Of a DNA stretch of 64,000 bases, positions 17,060-29,026 are shown in pieces; the first letter of the stretch is position 1, and every line of letters starts with the position of its first letter. This stretch comes from Litchfieldia sinesaloumensis (GTDB lineage: Bacteria; Bacillota; Bacilli; Bacillales; Bacillaceae_L), in NCBI RefSeq assembly GCF_900156865.1, contig NZ_LT732529.1, positions 2,544,460 to 2,608,459 on the forward strand, in the 5' to 3' direction. The notes beneath the pieces were generated by a model. The model made no database searches and had not been told where the DNA came from. It saw nothing but the letters and a program-made list of their open reading frames with translations. The position numbers were made by a program, and so were the translations under genes.

Positions 17060-18643
17060 TTACGCTTTTTGTTTGTTTTTCATGGTGAAAACAAAAACAA
17101 CAACTAATACTAAAGCAGTAAGCAATCCTAATAAACTACTGTCAGTTAGTCCTAGTACTATATATCCTATTCCTGCAATCACTGCAGAAGTAATCGCATA
17201 AGGAAGTTGGGTCATCACGTGATCTATATGATGACTTCCCGCTCCTGTAGAGGATAGGATTGTTGTATCTGAAATCGGTGAGCAATGGTCTCCAAAGACA
17301 GCGCCTGCTAAAACAGCAGCTAAAGCTGGAAGCATTAAGTTAATATCTGAAGATGCTGCAATATCCCCTGCAATTGGAAGCATCATACCAAAAGTACCCC
17401 AAGACGTTCCAGTAGCAAAAGCCATAAAGCCTGCTACGATAAAAAGAATGACCGGTAAAAATGCAAGATTCAAATTAGACTGTTCAACTAGACCAGCTAG
17501 ATATTTTCCAGTTTCAAGTTGACCAATTAAGTCTACAATAACCCATGCAAAAACGAGAATGTAAACGGCTGGTAACATTGATTTTACGCCTTCAAGTGCT
17601 CCCTTAGGAAGAAGTCCGACACCTAAAGCCTTCTTTCCATAAACCTGAACAAAGAACAAGATAAGTGTCACAATGATACCTAGAATTCCACCATTTAATA
17701 GTGACCCTGTTACATCTGTATTTTCGAAAATCGTAAAAATCGTAATAGCTCCTTCAGAAGCCTTATAGCCTGTCCAAAGTAAAGATCCAACTGTCCCGAC
17801 TACTAAAGCAATAATCGGCCATACTAAATCACCAACAGAACCTTTCTCACTTTGAGGTAATTCTTGTTTTAACTCCCCCAAAACTGGCTTATCTGGATCT
17901 GTAACCTCACCAGTTGTTATCGCTCGATCTTCGTGTGTTTTCATACTACCAATATTTATATTAAAAACTGCTACTGCTATTACCATTAGTATTGAAACTA
18001 CTACATATAGATTCAATGGAATCATATGAATAAATGCAGATAAAGGTGAATACTCAGCTACACCGTGTGTTGCTAGAATCGGGGCTAAGATAGCGATTAT
18101 ATAAGCCCCCCAACTTGAGATTGGAGATACGACACAAATAGGTGCAGATGTTGAATCAATGATATAAGCAAGTTTTGCACGTGATACACGATTACGGTCT
18201 GTAATCGGTCTGCTCACTTGTCCAACTGCCAAGGCATTGAAATAATCGTCAATAAAAATAAGAATGCCTAGAACTGCAGCCAATAATTGTGAACCAGTTC
18301 TTGACTTTACTTTTGTTTGTGCCCATTCTCCAAAGGCACGGCTACCACCAGAAATTGAAATAAAAGCTGTTATAATACCTAATAGAAAAAGGAATAAAAT
18401 AATATAGACATTCCAAGTGTTAAGTGCGCCATCCGATACAAAAACTGCTTTTATACTGTTCCAGATGGTCAGCACAATTTCTTTGAGCCAAGCACCGACA
18501 CCGTCATTTTTCAGAATATTTCCATGTAGGACAAATGCAGCCGATACAATTCCGACTCCAAGTGACAGTAAAACTCTTCGGGTTAAGATAACCATAAGAA
18601 GGGCAATAATAGGTGGGATAATTGAATAAATCGTTCCAGACAT
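17060..18643 (-). CDS. NhaC-family carrier, probable lysine transporter
   Basis: A 527-residue NhaC-superfamily membrane protein with about 12 segments; ISSWGAY and the C-terminal FGDHCSPISDTTILSS motif are family hallmarks. By fold alone it would be annotated Na+/H+ antiporter. It is preceded by a lysine (L-box) riboswitch with a terminator, so its expression should fall when lysine is plentiful. This makes lysine uptake, sodium- or proton-coupled, the better prediction; NhaC-type genes under L-boxes have been proposed as lysine transporters in Firmicutes. The start is the ATG at 18641-18643 after GGAGGAAC; the upstream in-frame TTG lies inside the ribosome site. Confidence 0.88.
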   Translation of the reverse strand: MSGTIYSIIPPIIALLMVILTRRVLLSLGVGIVSAAFVLHGNILKNDGVGAWLKEIVLTIWNSIKAVFVSDGALNTWNVYIILFLFLLGIITAFISISGGSRAFGEWAQTKVKSRTGSQLLAAVLGILIFIDDYFNALAVGQVSRPITDRNRVSRAKLAYIIDSTSAPICVVSPISSWGAYIIAILAPILATHGVAEYSPLSAFIHMIPLNLYVVVSILMVIAVAVFNINIGSMKTHEDRAITTGEVTDPDKPVLGELKQELPQSEKGSVGDLVWPIIALVVGTVGSLLWTGYKASEGAITIFTIFENTDVTGSLLNGGILGIIVTLILFFVQVYGKKALGVGLLPKGALEGVKSMLPAVYILVFAWVIVDLIGQLETGKYLAGLVEQSNLNLAFLPVILFIVAGFMAFATGTSWGTFGMMLPIAGDIAASSDINLMLPALAAVLAGAVFGDHCSPISDTTILSSTGAGSHHIDHVMTQLPYAITSAVIAGIGYIVLGLTDSSLLGLLTALVLVVVFVFTMKNKQKA

Positions 18644-18712
18644 GATGAGTTCCTCCAAGTATAATAGTTAATGGAGGGCGTAAGTGGTGAAAGAAGATAC
18701 TCTATTTTTTTG

Positions 18713-18978
18713 CAAATAAAAAAAGAGTAAATGATAGAAAATAACTATCATTACTCTTACGGTAATGTTATGTTATCCTCCATCACGATCAGTAGCCCTC
18801 CATTATAGAAAGTTTCTATAATGACAGTGTTACCCTTTTTCAAGGCAACCCCAACAAAAATAACATTGACGAGTCTATTTTTGCTTCGGCGAAAAATCCT
18901 TTCCACTATGATCACAGTTGTCATCCTCACATAGTATACTCATATTTCCCGCACCTCTACCCCATCGATCCGATAAGG
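18713..18978 (-). promoter_or_regulatory. Lysine riboswitch (L-box) with terminator platform
   Basis: Read on the minus strand, the leader contains the L-box landmarks in order: GGTAGAGGTGCGG, GAGTATACT, GGAAAGG, TCGCCGAAGC, TTGGGGTTGCCTTG, ACTGTCAT and TGGAGGGCTAC. The aptamer spans roughly 18783-18978. It is followed by a strong terminator hairpin (arms at 18723-18737 and 18745-18758) and TTTTTTTATTT. The arrangement is an OFF switch: lysine binding favours termination before the NhaC-type carrier. The landmarks match the known B. subtilis lysC leader as I remember it. Confidence 0.95.
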
Positions 18979-19007
18979 TGGTTTATTAAATTTTAGATTC
19001 ATCTAGT

Positions 19008-19036
19008 AGTATAATGTATTTCAACCTACTATTCAA
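19008..19036 (-). promoter_or_regulatory. Promoter of the lysine-riboswitch transcript
   Basis: On the minus strand there is TTGAAT, a 17-nt spacer and TATACT, placed about 25 nt before the L-box. Confidence 0.75.
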
Positions 19037-19059
19037 CTATTCTAGTATAGTATTTTTTA

Positions 19060-19818
19060 CTAATTTCCCGGGAACTCTATAGAAGGTGAAGATTCACCGC
19101 CATTATTATAAAATTCCGGAACTTCATGCAATATGTTTTGGTTAATAACTGGGATTACTGTTTCAATTTCAACCTCACCCGTCGTAAATGGTAAAATAAC
19201 CTGCATGGTCACTGTTGCCAAAACATTATATTGGAACCAGCCATTATTAATACCCCATTCGTCGATTCTTCCTTGTGGCGTTGTCTCACCAAACCCAATC
19301 ATATGAAAGCGAATCGGAATTTCTGGACCTAGATTACCCAATATAGCATTGTTTGTCGCTTCTCCGAGAGGGACTTTAAAAACAAAACCCGTTTGCCCGG
19401 TCACTTCATTTGTTTCAATTTCTAAATCAGGGTGATCTAGTTTACTCATATCCCCCTCATTTACGTATTTCAAATACCTCTCTATATTTCCGAGGGTATT
19501 TGTCGCCATTTTATTAACAACTTGTGTATTGTAGCTAATCACCTTTCCATTCTCATCCGTCTGTACAATACTTAAATCCTCTTGGACTAGTTCTTGCTCA
19601 TTTAATTGTTGGTTAATTGCATTCTTAATGACACTTGCTGCCATTTTTTTTGTTTCGTTTTCCGCATAAGCGATTAGTGCAGGTTCAATCGCTTTGTTAA
19701 CTATATATACTCCTATTACAGTGGAGGCAATAAAAAAGACAATCGTTAATAAAAAGACGTATCGAAAAGGCAAGGGCCCTTTCCTTCTAAGATGCAGGTG
19801 ACCTCTGTATTTAGCCAA
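19060..19818 (-). CDS. yunB: Sporulation protein YunB
   Basis: A 252-residue protein of the YunB family, required for normal sporulation in B. subtilis under the mother-cell regulon. It has one N-terminal membrane segment (about residues 20-42) after a basic stretch, then a long extracytoplasmic domain with the conserved VPLGEAT and GEVEIETVIPV segments. It starts with TTG after GTAAGGGGGG. That ribosome site forms one arm of a 12-bp hairpin (see 19826-19866). The family is certain, the biochemical role is unknown. Confidence 0.92.
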   Translation of the reverse strand: MAKYRGHLHLRRKGPLPFRYVFLLTIVFFIASTVIGVYIVNKAIEPALIAYAENETKKMAASVIKNAINQQLNEQELVQEDLSIVQTDENGKVISYNTQVVNKMATNTLGNIERYLKYVNEGDMSKLDHPDLEIETNEVTGQTGFVFKVPLGEATNNAILGNLGPEIPIRFHMIGFGETTPQGRIDEWGINNGWFQYNVLATVTMQVILPFTTGEVEIETVIPVINQNILHEVPEFYNNGGESSPSIEFPGN

Positions 19819-19825
19819 AACGAAT

Positions 19826-19866
19826 ATCCCCCCTTACAAGCTATATGTATGCAAGTAAGGGGGGAT
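19826..19866 (-). promoter_or_regulatory. Hairpin covering the yunB ribosome-binding site
   Basis: A perfect 12-bp inverted repeat, ATCCCCCCTTAC/GTAAGGGGGGAT, with a 17-nt loop lies in the yunC-yunB gap. The 3' arm is the Shine-Dalgarno sequence of yunB, nine nucleotides before its TTG. It lacks a proper T tract, so termination is less likely than translational masking. Confidence 0.7.
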
Positions 19867-19934
19867 GTACGATAACTTTTTTATGCAAATGTTACAGATG
19901 AGTCTATATGGAATACCCTCTCAGGTGTTGTCGT

Positions 19935-20237
19935 TTAAATCATTTTTAATAAGGCATCTTTGCCTTTCATACCAACTGTAATACCTCGGTTTTCGGCTTC
20001 TATGGTAATTGATTCAAGAGGGGCATCAAGTAATTGCTCGATTGTACGAACACCAACAGCCCTACCAGCAATTATGCCTCGTTCTTTAAGTTTTTCATTC
20101 AACAGTGCAACATCAAGAGCTCCACACATGATATAGCCATTTTCGTTTGTGACTGCCATAAAATTCGTCTTAGGAAGTTTAACGGTAATGGCTGTAAATT
20201 GATGATTATCAATTATGATTGGTGTCATTGAGACCAT
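19935..20237 (-). CDS. yunC: YunC, DUF1805 protein
   Basis: A 100-residue protein of the YunC/DUF1805 family with no known activity. The segments GYIMCGALDVALLNEKL and AGRAVGVRT are strongly conserved in this family. The frame opens at 20258, but AAAGGAGTG lies eight nucleotides before the ATG at 20235-20237, and that start gives the family length. It precedes yunB on the same strand, separated by the hairpin over the yunB ribosome site. Confidence 0.9.
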   Translation of the reverse strand: MVSMTPIIIDNHQFTAITVKLPKTNFMAVTNENGYIMCGALDVALLNEKLKERGIIAGRAVGVRTIEQLLDAPLESITIEAENRGITVGMKGKDALLKMI

Positions 20238-20345
20238 TCCTAGCACACTCCTTTCCATATTAATTTATGTATAAGGAACAGAATTGTGTTAGAAATGGGT
20301 GCTTGTCATAGTCTTATCTTTTGCTACTTCTTTTGGCTGTTTGCA

Positions 20346-21749
20346 TTAGACCATTTGACCGATTTCTTTTATTTTTTCAGCTAAAAGATCCCGTAGGAGT
20401 TCTGGCATGAAATATTTTTTATCTTTTGCATCTCGTATACCTGGAAAAAGTAAGCCAAACGTAAACATGTCCACAGTAGCGATTGAATATGTTCTGTCCG
20501 GTTCAAGCTCATGACCGTTAATTTTTATATCGGTAATATGGTTTAAACCATCCGAGAGCTTTGTTGTTTCAATTTCCACTCCATCATACACCATTTTCCC
20601 CATCACCTCGCCACGAAAGCCTAGACCCTTTATTTTAAGGTTTACCATTTCCTCAGTATTTGCCTGTAAAATGATTTCCTTCAATTCATCGCCTTTTAGC
20701 CAAACCTTACAAGGGTTGATAGGATGTGGACAGATTCGATGCAGATCCTCTCTTGTGACATACCCAATTGGAAGTGAATCAAGTAACAACCCGGCGTTCA
20801 CCATTGATATGTCTCCTTCGCACCACTCACGGAGCACCTGAGCTAAAAGCCTCGAAAATGAAGTCTCCGAGAACCAGTCACTTTTTAATGGTTGTTTTAT
20901 TTTCGCTATAACGTCATTTTGTAGAACTTGTGTACTTTCTTCTAAATACTGTGAAAGGATTTCATTCGTTTCGGTACTTTCTGGAAGTGATTTTGTTGAG
21001 ATAACAGCAGCAGTACTCTCGAAAAGCTTTTTTTGCTCCGTATCAATTTTAAGGGTGACATGTCCTATGTAGTTCCCGTACTTTTGAGCACAGCATAGCA
21101 GTGTGTTATTGATTCGTTTGCCTTCTTCAAAGAGGTGATGCGTATGAGCTCCGAGAAGAACGTCCACCTCAGGGAATTCTCTTGCGATTTGTTCATCATC
21201 ATTGATCCCTAAATGTGACATCAATAGTATCATGTCTGTTTTATCTTTGAGCTCGTCAAGCGTTTCTTGTAATACGACTAAAGGATTTTTGATGTTCCAG
21301 CCTAGTAACTTATATAATGCTATGTAATGTACTGTTAAACCGATTATTCCGATTCTAAAGCCACTTGGTAAGACATGAATATCATAAGGCTTTGCCCAGT
21401 TTGGTAGATTTCCATTCCTATCAAATAGGTTTGCGAGTAACACCTTAAATTCAGCATTATCATATAGGGTATCGAGATGTTCATAAGACATCGTAATCCC
21501 CTCATTGTTTCCGATTGTTGCGTAATCGTATTGTAGCTGGTTTAATAACTCTACATTTATTTTCCCATGAGAAGCTTCTGATATTGGATGAAAGCGGTCA
21601 ATATGATCCCCAATATCCAGCAAAAGCATTTCTTCATGATTTTGTTTGTGGAGCTGACGCATTTCTGTTATATACTTTGTTATTTTAGGCCAGCGATCAA
21701 AATGACTATGAAGATCGTTGGTGTGATAGATATGTAGTGTTTCAATCAA
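20346..21749 (-). CDS. yunD: YunD, 5'-nucleotidase/metallophosphatase
   Basis: A 467-residue protein of the UshA/5'-nucleotidase family, with an N-terminal metallophosphatase domain and a C-terminal nucleotide-recognition domain. Metal-site motifs are visible: HTNDLHSHF, LDIGDHID, GNNEG, and GAHTHH. It has no signal peptide, so it is cytosolic. The start is TTG at 21747-21749, six nucleotides after GGAGGAGGTG; an earlier GTG overlaps the ribosome site. It follows yunF by 37 nt on the same strand and is probably co-transcribed with it. Confidence 0.9.
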   Translation of the reverse strand: MIETLHIYHTNDLHSHFDRWPKITKYITEMRQLHKQNHEEMLLLDIGDHIDRFHPISEASHGKINVELLNQLQYDYATIGNNEGITMSYEHLDTLYDNAEFKVLLANLFDRNGNLPNWAKPYDIHVLPSGFRIGIIGLTVHYIALYKLLGWNIKNPLVVLQETLDELKDKTDMILLMSHLGINDDEQIAREFPEVDVLLGAHTHHLFEEGKRINNTLLCCAQKYGNYIGHVTLKIDTEQKKLFESTAAVISTKSLPESTETNEILSQYLEESTQVLQNDVIAKIKQPLKSDWFSETSFSRLLAQVLREWCEGDISMVNAGLLLDSLPIGYVTREDLHRICPHPINPCKVWLKGDELKEIILQANTEEMVNLKIKGLGFRGEVMGKMVYDGVEIETTKLSDGLNHITDIKINGHELEPDRTYSIATVDMFTFGLLFPGIRDAKDKKYFMPELLRDLLAEKIKEIGQMV

Positions 21750-21786
21750 TCCTTTCACCTCCTCCTTGTTACTAGCATGTAGAGTA

Positions 21787-22635
21787 TCAACTAAAAAAGT
21801 CTAGTTGTCGTGGAGCTAGATCGAGATATTCAATGCCAAGCATATCGATAAACTGCTTTGCATTATCTGCTGCATCTCCGCCTGAGTTATTATTAAATAA
21901 CACATACATCGCTTCAGTTGATTTGGATAAGTTTTGAATGTGTTCAGTCCATTGCTCTAGTTCTTCTTTATTATATCTGTATAGATAACGTACTTCACGC
22001 CAATTGCCTTCTTTCGGCTTTGTCCAACCGTGGATATTACGACCGTGAAATCGCACGAGTGTTTTCTGTTGATTTGTTGGATGGAGAACAGTTGGAATTG
22101 AACCAGACCCTGCCTGTGGTTCATCGCAAATGCTATGAATCCACCCTTCTTGTTGCATAAATTTTAAAGTTTGATCATAAAGTTGCGGCGAAAACCATGA
22201 TTGATGACGAAATTCAAGAGCCACTGGAATGTCTCCCATTTCCTGTTTACACCATCTGAGGTAATCAACATTTTCACGTTTACAATCATACCATGGTGGA
22301 AATTGAAATAAAACCATGGCGAGTTTATTTACTCTCTGATAAGGTTCAAGTGACAAACGAAAGGCATCAAACATATCTTTTTTTGATTCAAATGGAATTT
22401 CTCCACGCTGATGACCAGTCATCCCTTGATAGGCTTTTACTATGAATTGAAAGGATCCCGGAGTGTCTTTCACCCACTTCTCCACATTGCGTTTTGGTTG
22501 AATCGCATAGAAAGATGCATCCACCTCCACAATCGGAAAATGACCTGCATATTCCTTTAGTTTGTCACCTGGTGGGGTTCCAGCAGCATACAGACTGTCA
22601 TGATCACCCCAGCCGGTTACACCGATATAAATCAT
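21787..22635 (-). CDS. yunF: YunF, DUF72 protein
   Basis: A 282-residue DUF72 protein with a TIM-barrel-like fold. Family features are the GVTGWGDHDSLY start, VEVDASFYAIQ, QFPPWYDC, LEFRHQSW and the closing FNNNSGGDA segment. No enzymatic activity is established. It starts with ATG after GGAGGTGAGACG. It is the first gene of a yunF-yunD pair. Confidence 0.92.
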   Translation of the reverse strand: MIYIGVTGWGDHDSLYAAGTPPGDKLKEYAGHFPIVEVDASFYAIQPKRNVEKWVKDTPGSFQFIVKAYQGMTGHQRGEIPFESKKDMFDAFRLSLEPYQRVNKLAMVLFQFPPWYDCKRENVDYLRWCKQEMGDIPVALEFRHQSWFSPQLYDQTLKFMQQEGWIHSICDEPQAGSGSIPTVLHPTNQQKTLVRFHGRNIHGWTKPKEGNWREVRYLYRYNKEELEQWTEHIQNLSKSTEAMYVLFNNNSGGDAADNAKQFIDMLGIEYLDLAPRQLDFFS

Positions 22636-22896
22636 CGTCTCACCTCCGTTTAAATTTTAGTTTCTGCCTGCTTTGAATAACGTTTGGTTTGTAGGTTGAT
22701 GGAGTGGGCAGGTGTGCATGCAATTTGCACTTGCGTTACCCTCTTATTTGCGAAAGCTTGTAAAAGGCAAGCATTAGGGGTCTTACCTTGCGAAATCTTG
22801 TAAAAGGCACGCATCAGAGACTTAAGTATTGCTATCACCTTACATTTTAACCTATGGCAATCCTACTACATACAATGAAATCAATTTATGTACAAA
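22636..22896. repeat. Non-coding gap with a two-copy 40-bp tandem repeat
   Basis: This 260-base gap has no supported gene. Two imperfect copies begin TTGCGAAAGCTTGTAAAAGG at 22748 and at 22788, a period of 40. The first copy holds the hairpin GCTTG/CAAGC. A short frame across it on the minus strand is made of this repeat and is not believed to be a gene. The yunF promoter must lie here but I could not place it with confidence. Confidence 0.45.
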
Positions 22897-22931
22897 AATA
22901 ACTCGCTTGAGAGCTTTCCAAGCGAGTTATT
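22897..22931 (-). terminator. Terminator of the suf operon
   Basis: A perfect 13-bp stem, AATAACTCGCTTG/CAAGCGAGTTATT, with a 9-nt loop, followed on the minus strand by TTTTTG. Confidence 0.9.
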
Positions 22932-22943
22932 ACATGTATCTTA

Positions 22944-24341
22944 TTAACCAATAGAACCTTCCATTTCGAACTTGATTAAGCGGTTCATTTCAACCGCGTA
23001 TTCCATTGGAAGCTCTTTTGTAAATGGTTCAATGAAGCCCATTACAATCATTTCTGTTGCTTCTTGCTCAGAAACACCACGGCTCATTAGATAGAATAAT
23101 TGTTCTTCAGATACCTTTGAAACCTTAGCTTCGTGCTCTAATGAAATATTATCATTTAAGATTTCGTTATAAGGGATTGTATCAGAAGTTGATTGATTAT
23201 CCATAATTAACGTATCACATTCGATATTTGAACGAGCACCATCAGCTTTGCGACCAAAGTGTACAATTCCACGGTACGTTACTTTACCACCATGTTTTGA
23301 AATAGATTTCGAAACAATGGATGAAGTCGTATTTGGCGCGAGGTGCATCATTTTCGCACCAGCATCTTGGTGTTGACCTTTACCAGCGATAGCGATAGAA
23401 AGTGTCATACCACGAGCTCCTTCACCACGAAGGATAACCGCAGGGTATTTCATTGTTAATTTCGAACCAATGTTACCATCGACCCATTCCATTGTTGCGT
23501 TAGCATCACAAACTGCACGCTTTGTAACTAGGTTAAACACGTTGTTTGCCCAGTTTTGGATAGTCGTATAACGGCAATAAGCGTCTTTTTTAATAATGAT
23601 TTCAACAACTGCACTGTGTAGTGAGTTTGTTGTATAAACAGGTGCTGTACATCCCTCAACATAATGTACACTCGCGCCTTCATCAACAATAATTAGGGTA
23701 CGCTCGAATTGCCCCATGTTTTCAGAGTTGATACGGAAATATGCTTGAAGCGGTGTATCAACTTTTATACCTGGTGGTACGTAGATGAATGATCCACCAG
23801 ACCAAACAGCTGAGTTCAATGCTGCGAATTTATTGTCAGTTGGAGGAATAACCTTAGCCCAGTGCTCACGGAAAATATCTTCATTTTCTTTAAGAGCTGA
23901 ATCTGTATCCTTAAATACAATTCCTAGATCTTCAAGGTCTTCTTTCATATTATGGTAAACAACCTCTGATTCGTACTGAGCAGATACACCAGCAAGGTAT
24001 TTTTGTTCAGCTTCTGGAATCCCTAGTTTATCAAATGTTGCTTTGATTTCTTCAGGAACTTCATCCCAAGACTTTTCGGATTTCTCAGAAGGCTTTACAT
24101 AATACGTAATCTCATCAAAGTTTAAACTATTTAGGTCTCCACCCCATTGTGGCATAGGCATGTTGTAAAAATGCTCTAAGGATTTAAGTCTGAAATCTAA
24201 CATCCATTGAGGTTCTTCCTTCATGCGAGAGATTTCTTCAACAATTTCCTTAGTTAAACCACGTTCTGAACGGAAGATGGAAACGTCTTTATCTGCAAAG
24301 CCATATTTATAATCGCCAATTTCAGGCATTTTCTTTGCCAT
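22944..24341 (-). CDS. sufB: Fe-S cluster assembly scaffold SufB
   Basis: A 465-residue SufB, which with SufC and SufD forms the scaffold on which Fe-S clusters are built. The beta-helical core segments [10 protein letters not shown] and GCTAPVYTT are present, and the C-terminal half contains the YRGIVHFG and MSRGVSE motifs. The length is typical of Bacillus. It is the last gene of sufC-sufD-sufS-sufU-sufB and ends before a strong terminator. It starts with ATG after GAATGGAGTGAAGTAG. Confidence 0.97.
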   Translation of the reverse strand: MAKKMPEIGDYKYGFADKDVSIFRSERGLTKEIVEEISRMKEEPQWMLDFRLKSLEHFYNMPMPQWGGDLNSLNFDEITYYVKPSEKSEKSWDEVPEEIKATFDKLGIPEAEQKYLAGVSAQYESEVVYHNMKEDLEDLGIVFKDTDSALKENEDIFREHWAKVIPPTDNKFAALNSAVWSGGSFIYVPPGIKVDTPLQAYFRINSENMGQFERTLIIVDEGASVHYVEGCTAPVYTTNSLHSAVVEIIIKKDAYCRYTTIQNWANNVFNLVTKRAVCDANATMEWVDGNIGSKLTMKYPAVILRGEGARGMTLSIAIAGKGQHQDAGAKMMHLAPNTTSSIVSKSISKHGGKVTYRGIVHFGRKADGARSNIECDTLIMDNQSTSDTIPYNEILNDNISLEHEAKVSKVSEEQLFYLMSRGVSEQEATEMIVMGFIEPFTKELPMEYAVEMNRLIKFEMEGSIG

Positions 24342-24399
24342 TCTACTTCACTCCATTCTATGTGAGGCTTCCTCTTAACAAGATATTAAGAAAGATTGC

Positions 24400-27363
<2,964 letters not shown>

Positions 27364-27380
27364 AATAATCCTCCTAACGC

Positions 27381-28166
27381 TTACGCTTCTTGACCTACAG
27401 TTTCATCTTCAATTCCTAGTTCTTGCTTAATCCAGTCGTATCCTTCTGCTTCTAGACGTTGTGCCAGTTCTGGACCACCAGATTTAACAACACGACCTTG
27501 CATCATAACATGCACTTTATCTGGTGTAATATAGTTAAGTAAGCGTTGGTAGTGAGTGATGATTAAGCAACCAAACTCTTCTCCGCGCATATCATTAATT
27601 CCTTTAGAAACGACTTTCAATGCATCAATGTCAAGTCCTGAGTCAATTTCATCAAGGATTGCAATCTTAGGCTCGAGCATAGTTAATTGTAAGATTTCAT
27701 TACGTTTCTTTTCTCCACCTGAGAAGCCTTCGTTTAGGTAACGTTGAGCCATATCAGGATCCATTTCAAGCTTTTCCATGTTTTTGTCCATCGTACGGAT
27801 GAATTTCATTAATGAAATTTCATCACCTTCTTCACGACGTGCATTAATTGCAGAACGAAGGAAGTCAGCGTTTGTAACGCCACTAATTTCACTTGGATAT
27901 TGCATAGCTAAAAATAGACCAGCACGAGCACGCTCATCTACTTCCATTTCTAATACATCTTCACCATCTAGTGTAATGCTTCCTTTAGTAACCTCATATT
28001 TAGGGTGACCCATGATTGCAGATGATAATGTGGATTTACCTGTACCATTTGGTCCCATAATAGCGTGAATTTCTCCACCGTTTATTTCAAGGTTAACTCC
28101 TTTTAATATCTCCTTGCCTTCAATCTCGACATGAAGATCCTTAATAACTAAAGTTGATCCTGCCAT
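27381..28166 (-). CDS. sufC: Fe-S assembly ATPase SufC
   Basis: A 261-residue ABC-type ATPase of the SUF scaffold. Walker A is GPNGTGKST, the signature FSGGEKKR and Walker B AILDEID. The frame opens at 28181, but that ATG is inside the ATGGAGG ribosome site; the ATG at 28164-28166 is the true start. It is the first gene of the suf operon, with a candidate promoter at 28196-28223. Confidence 0.97.
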   Translation of the reverse strand: MAGSTLVIKDLHVEIEGKEILKGVNLEINGGEIHAIMGPNGTGKSTLSSAIMGHPKYEVTKGSITLDGEDVLEMEVDERARAGLFLAMQYPSEISGVTNADFLRSAINARREEGDEISLMKFIRTMDKNMEKLEMDPDMAQRYLNEGFSGGEKKRNEILQLTMLEPKIAILDEIDSGLDIDALKVVSKGINDMRGEEFGCLIITHYQRLLNYITPDKVHVMMQGRVVKSGGPELAQRLEAEGYDWIKQELGIEDETVGQEA

Positions 28167-28195
28167 AACTACTACCTCCATTAGACAAAAAATAT

Positions 28196-28223
28196 TTTGT
28201 ATAGTATTGACAAATTAAGTCAA
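28196..28223 (-). promoter_or_regulatory. Candidate promoter of sufCDSUB
   Basis: On the minus strand there is TTGACT, a 16-nt spacer and TACAAA. TTGACTTAATTTGTCAA is itself nearly palindromic and could bind a regulator. The -10 is weak, so the exact start is uncertain. Confidence 0.4.
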
Positions 28224-28520
28224 AACTTCATTCTCATTTTATTCTCATTACAATCTTATAACAAATTCAAAGTGATATCAACCTTTACACATTAGCAACA
28301 TTTATACAGATTTGATACCGAGCTTTTTGTTGTCGTAGTTCATTTTTTGAGAACTTAAATAAGGCCAAAATGAAATTTTTTCACCTAAAATCTTGTCCAA
28401 CACTAAGATAACATAAATTATAAAGATATGTAAGGAAGGAAGGTACCCTATTAGAATTTTCAGACTGACTTACACGATTATATTTTTCACAGATATAAAT
28501 AATTCATTCTATATTATAAA
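28224..28520. other. Intergenic stretch with nothing recognised
   Basis: Upstream of the suf promoter, A+T-rich and without a supported frame. No conserved site was recognised. Confidence 0.4.
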
Positions 28521-28545
28521 AACCCAGTGGACAATACACTGGGTT
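28521..28545 (-). terminator. Terminator after the decayed gene at 28.6-28.8 kb
   Basis: A 9-bp stem, AACCCAGTG/CACTGGGTT, with a 7-nt loop, followed on the minus strand by TTTTTATAAT. Its survival behind broken coding sequence supports a former gene. Confidence 0.7.
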
Positions 28546-28562
28546 CCTTAGCTACCTTCTAT

Positions 28563-28824
28563 TTAGATATTTACTCTATGATCTATTCTGGCAACAATCA
28601 TTAGGCCTTGTTTATACTCCTGTTCACGACTCTTCTCTACGCGCATTCGTTCTTTGAACTTTCGACAATAATCTTTATAGCCAATCCCATGTGCCTGATG
28701 CATTGCCTTTTCCATTTCGCCCGTATAATTCAAACGGATTTGATTGATATTGAACCAATCCCTTCATTTTTTTGTGCCCTAACCAATACGTCTAAGGTTT
28801 TTGGTAGAGCAAATTGAACATAGT
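28563..28824 (-). pseudogene. Remnant of an unidentified gene (frameshifted)
   Basis: On the minus strand one frame reads LPKTLDVLVRAQKNE and is interrupted; after an A7/G3 run near 28765-28775 a second frame reads DWFNINQIRLNYTGEMEKA and runs to a stop at 28563-28565 with a lysine/arginine-rich end. Joined, they read like one protein C-terminus. A stop immediately precedes the first part and no start or ribosome site is seen. A terminator follows. I do not recognise the family. Alternatively the last 50 codons (ATG at 28715) could be a tiny gene. Confidence 0.4.
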
Positions 28825-28980
28825 CTTATGGTAGCACCTTCAAATATCTTCCTCAATGCCGAGATACCCCAAGAATCGAGGATCCCTTTTCTTATTGAGT
28901 GTTAATTGATACCCTAGGAGCACTGAATATAGAATTAGTGCCTTATACTTCGTTTTCCTTTGTAATATTCAAAATACGAA

Positions 28981-29010
28981 AAGAAGCTACCGATTAAGAT
29001 AGCTTCTTCT
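28981..29010 (-). terminator. Terminator of metNPQ
   Basis: A stem, GAAGCTA/TAGCTTC, with a 10-nt loop, lying just after the metQ stop and followed on the minus strand by TTCTTTTCG. Confidence 0.7.
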
Positions 29011-29026
29011 CTTCTTCTCATAATTA

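Noticed and set aside
17060-18643. Plain Na+/H+ antiporter for salt or pH
   Set aside because: Possible by family, but the lysine riboswitch in the leader argues for lysine transport.
22650-22838. 62-aa frame upstream of yunF
   Set aside because: It is built from the two-copy 40-bp repeat and has no ribosome site.
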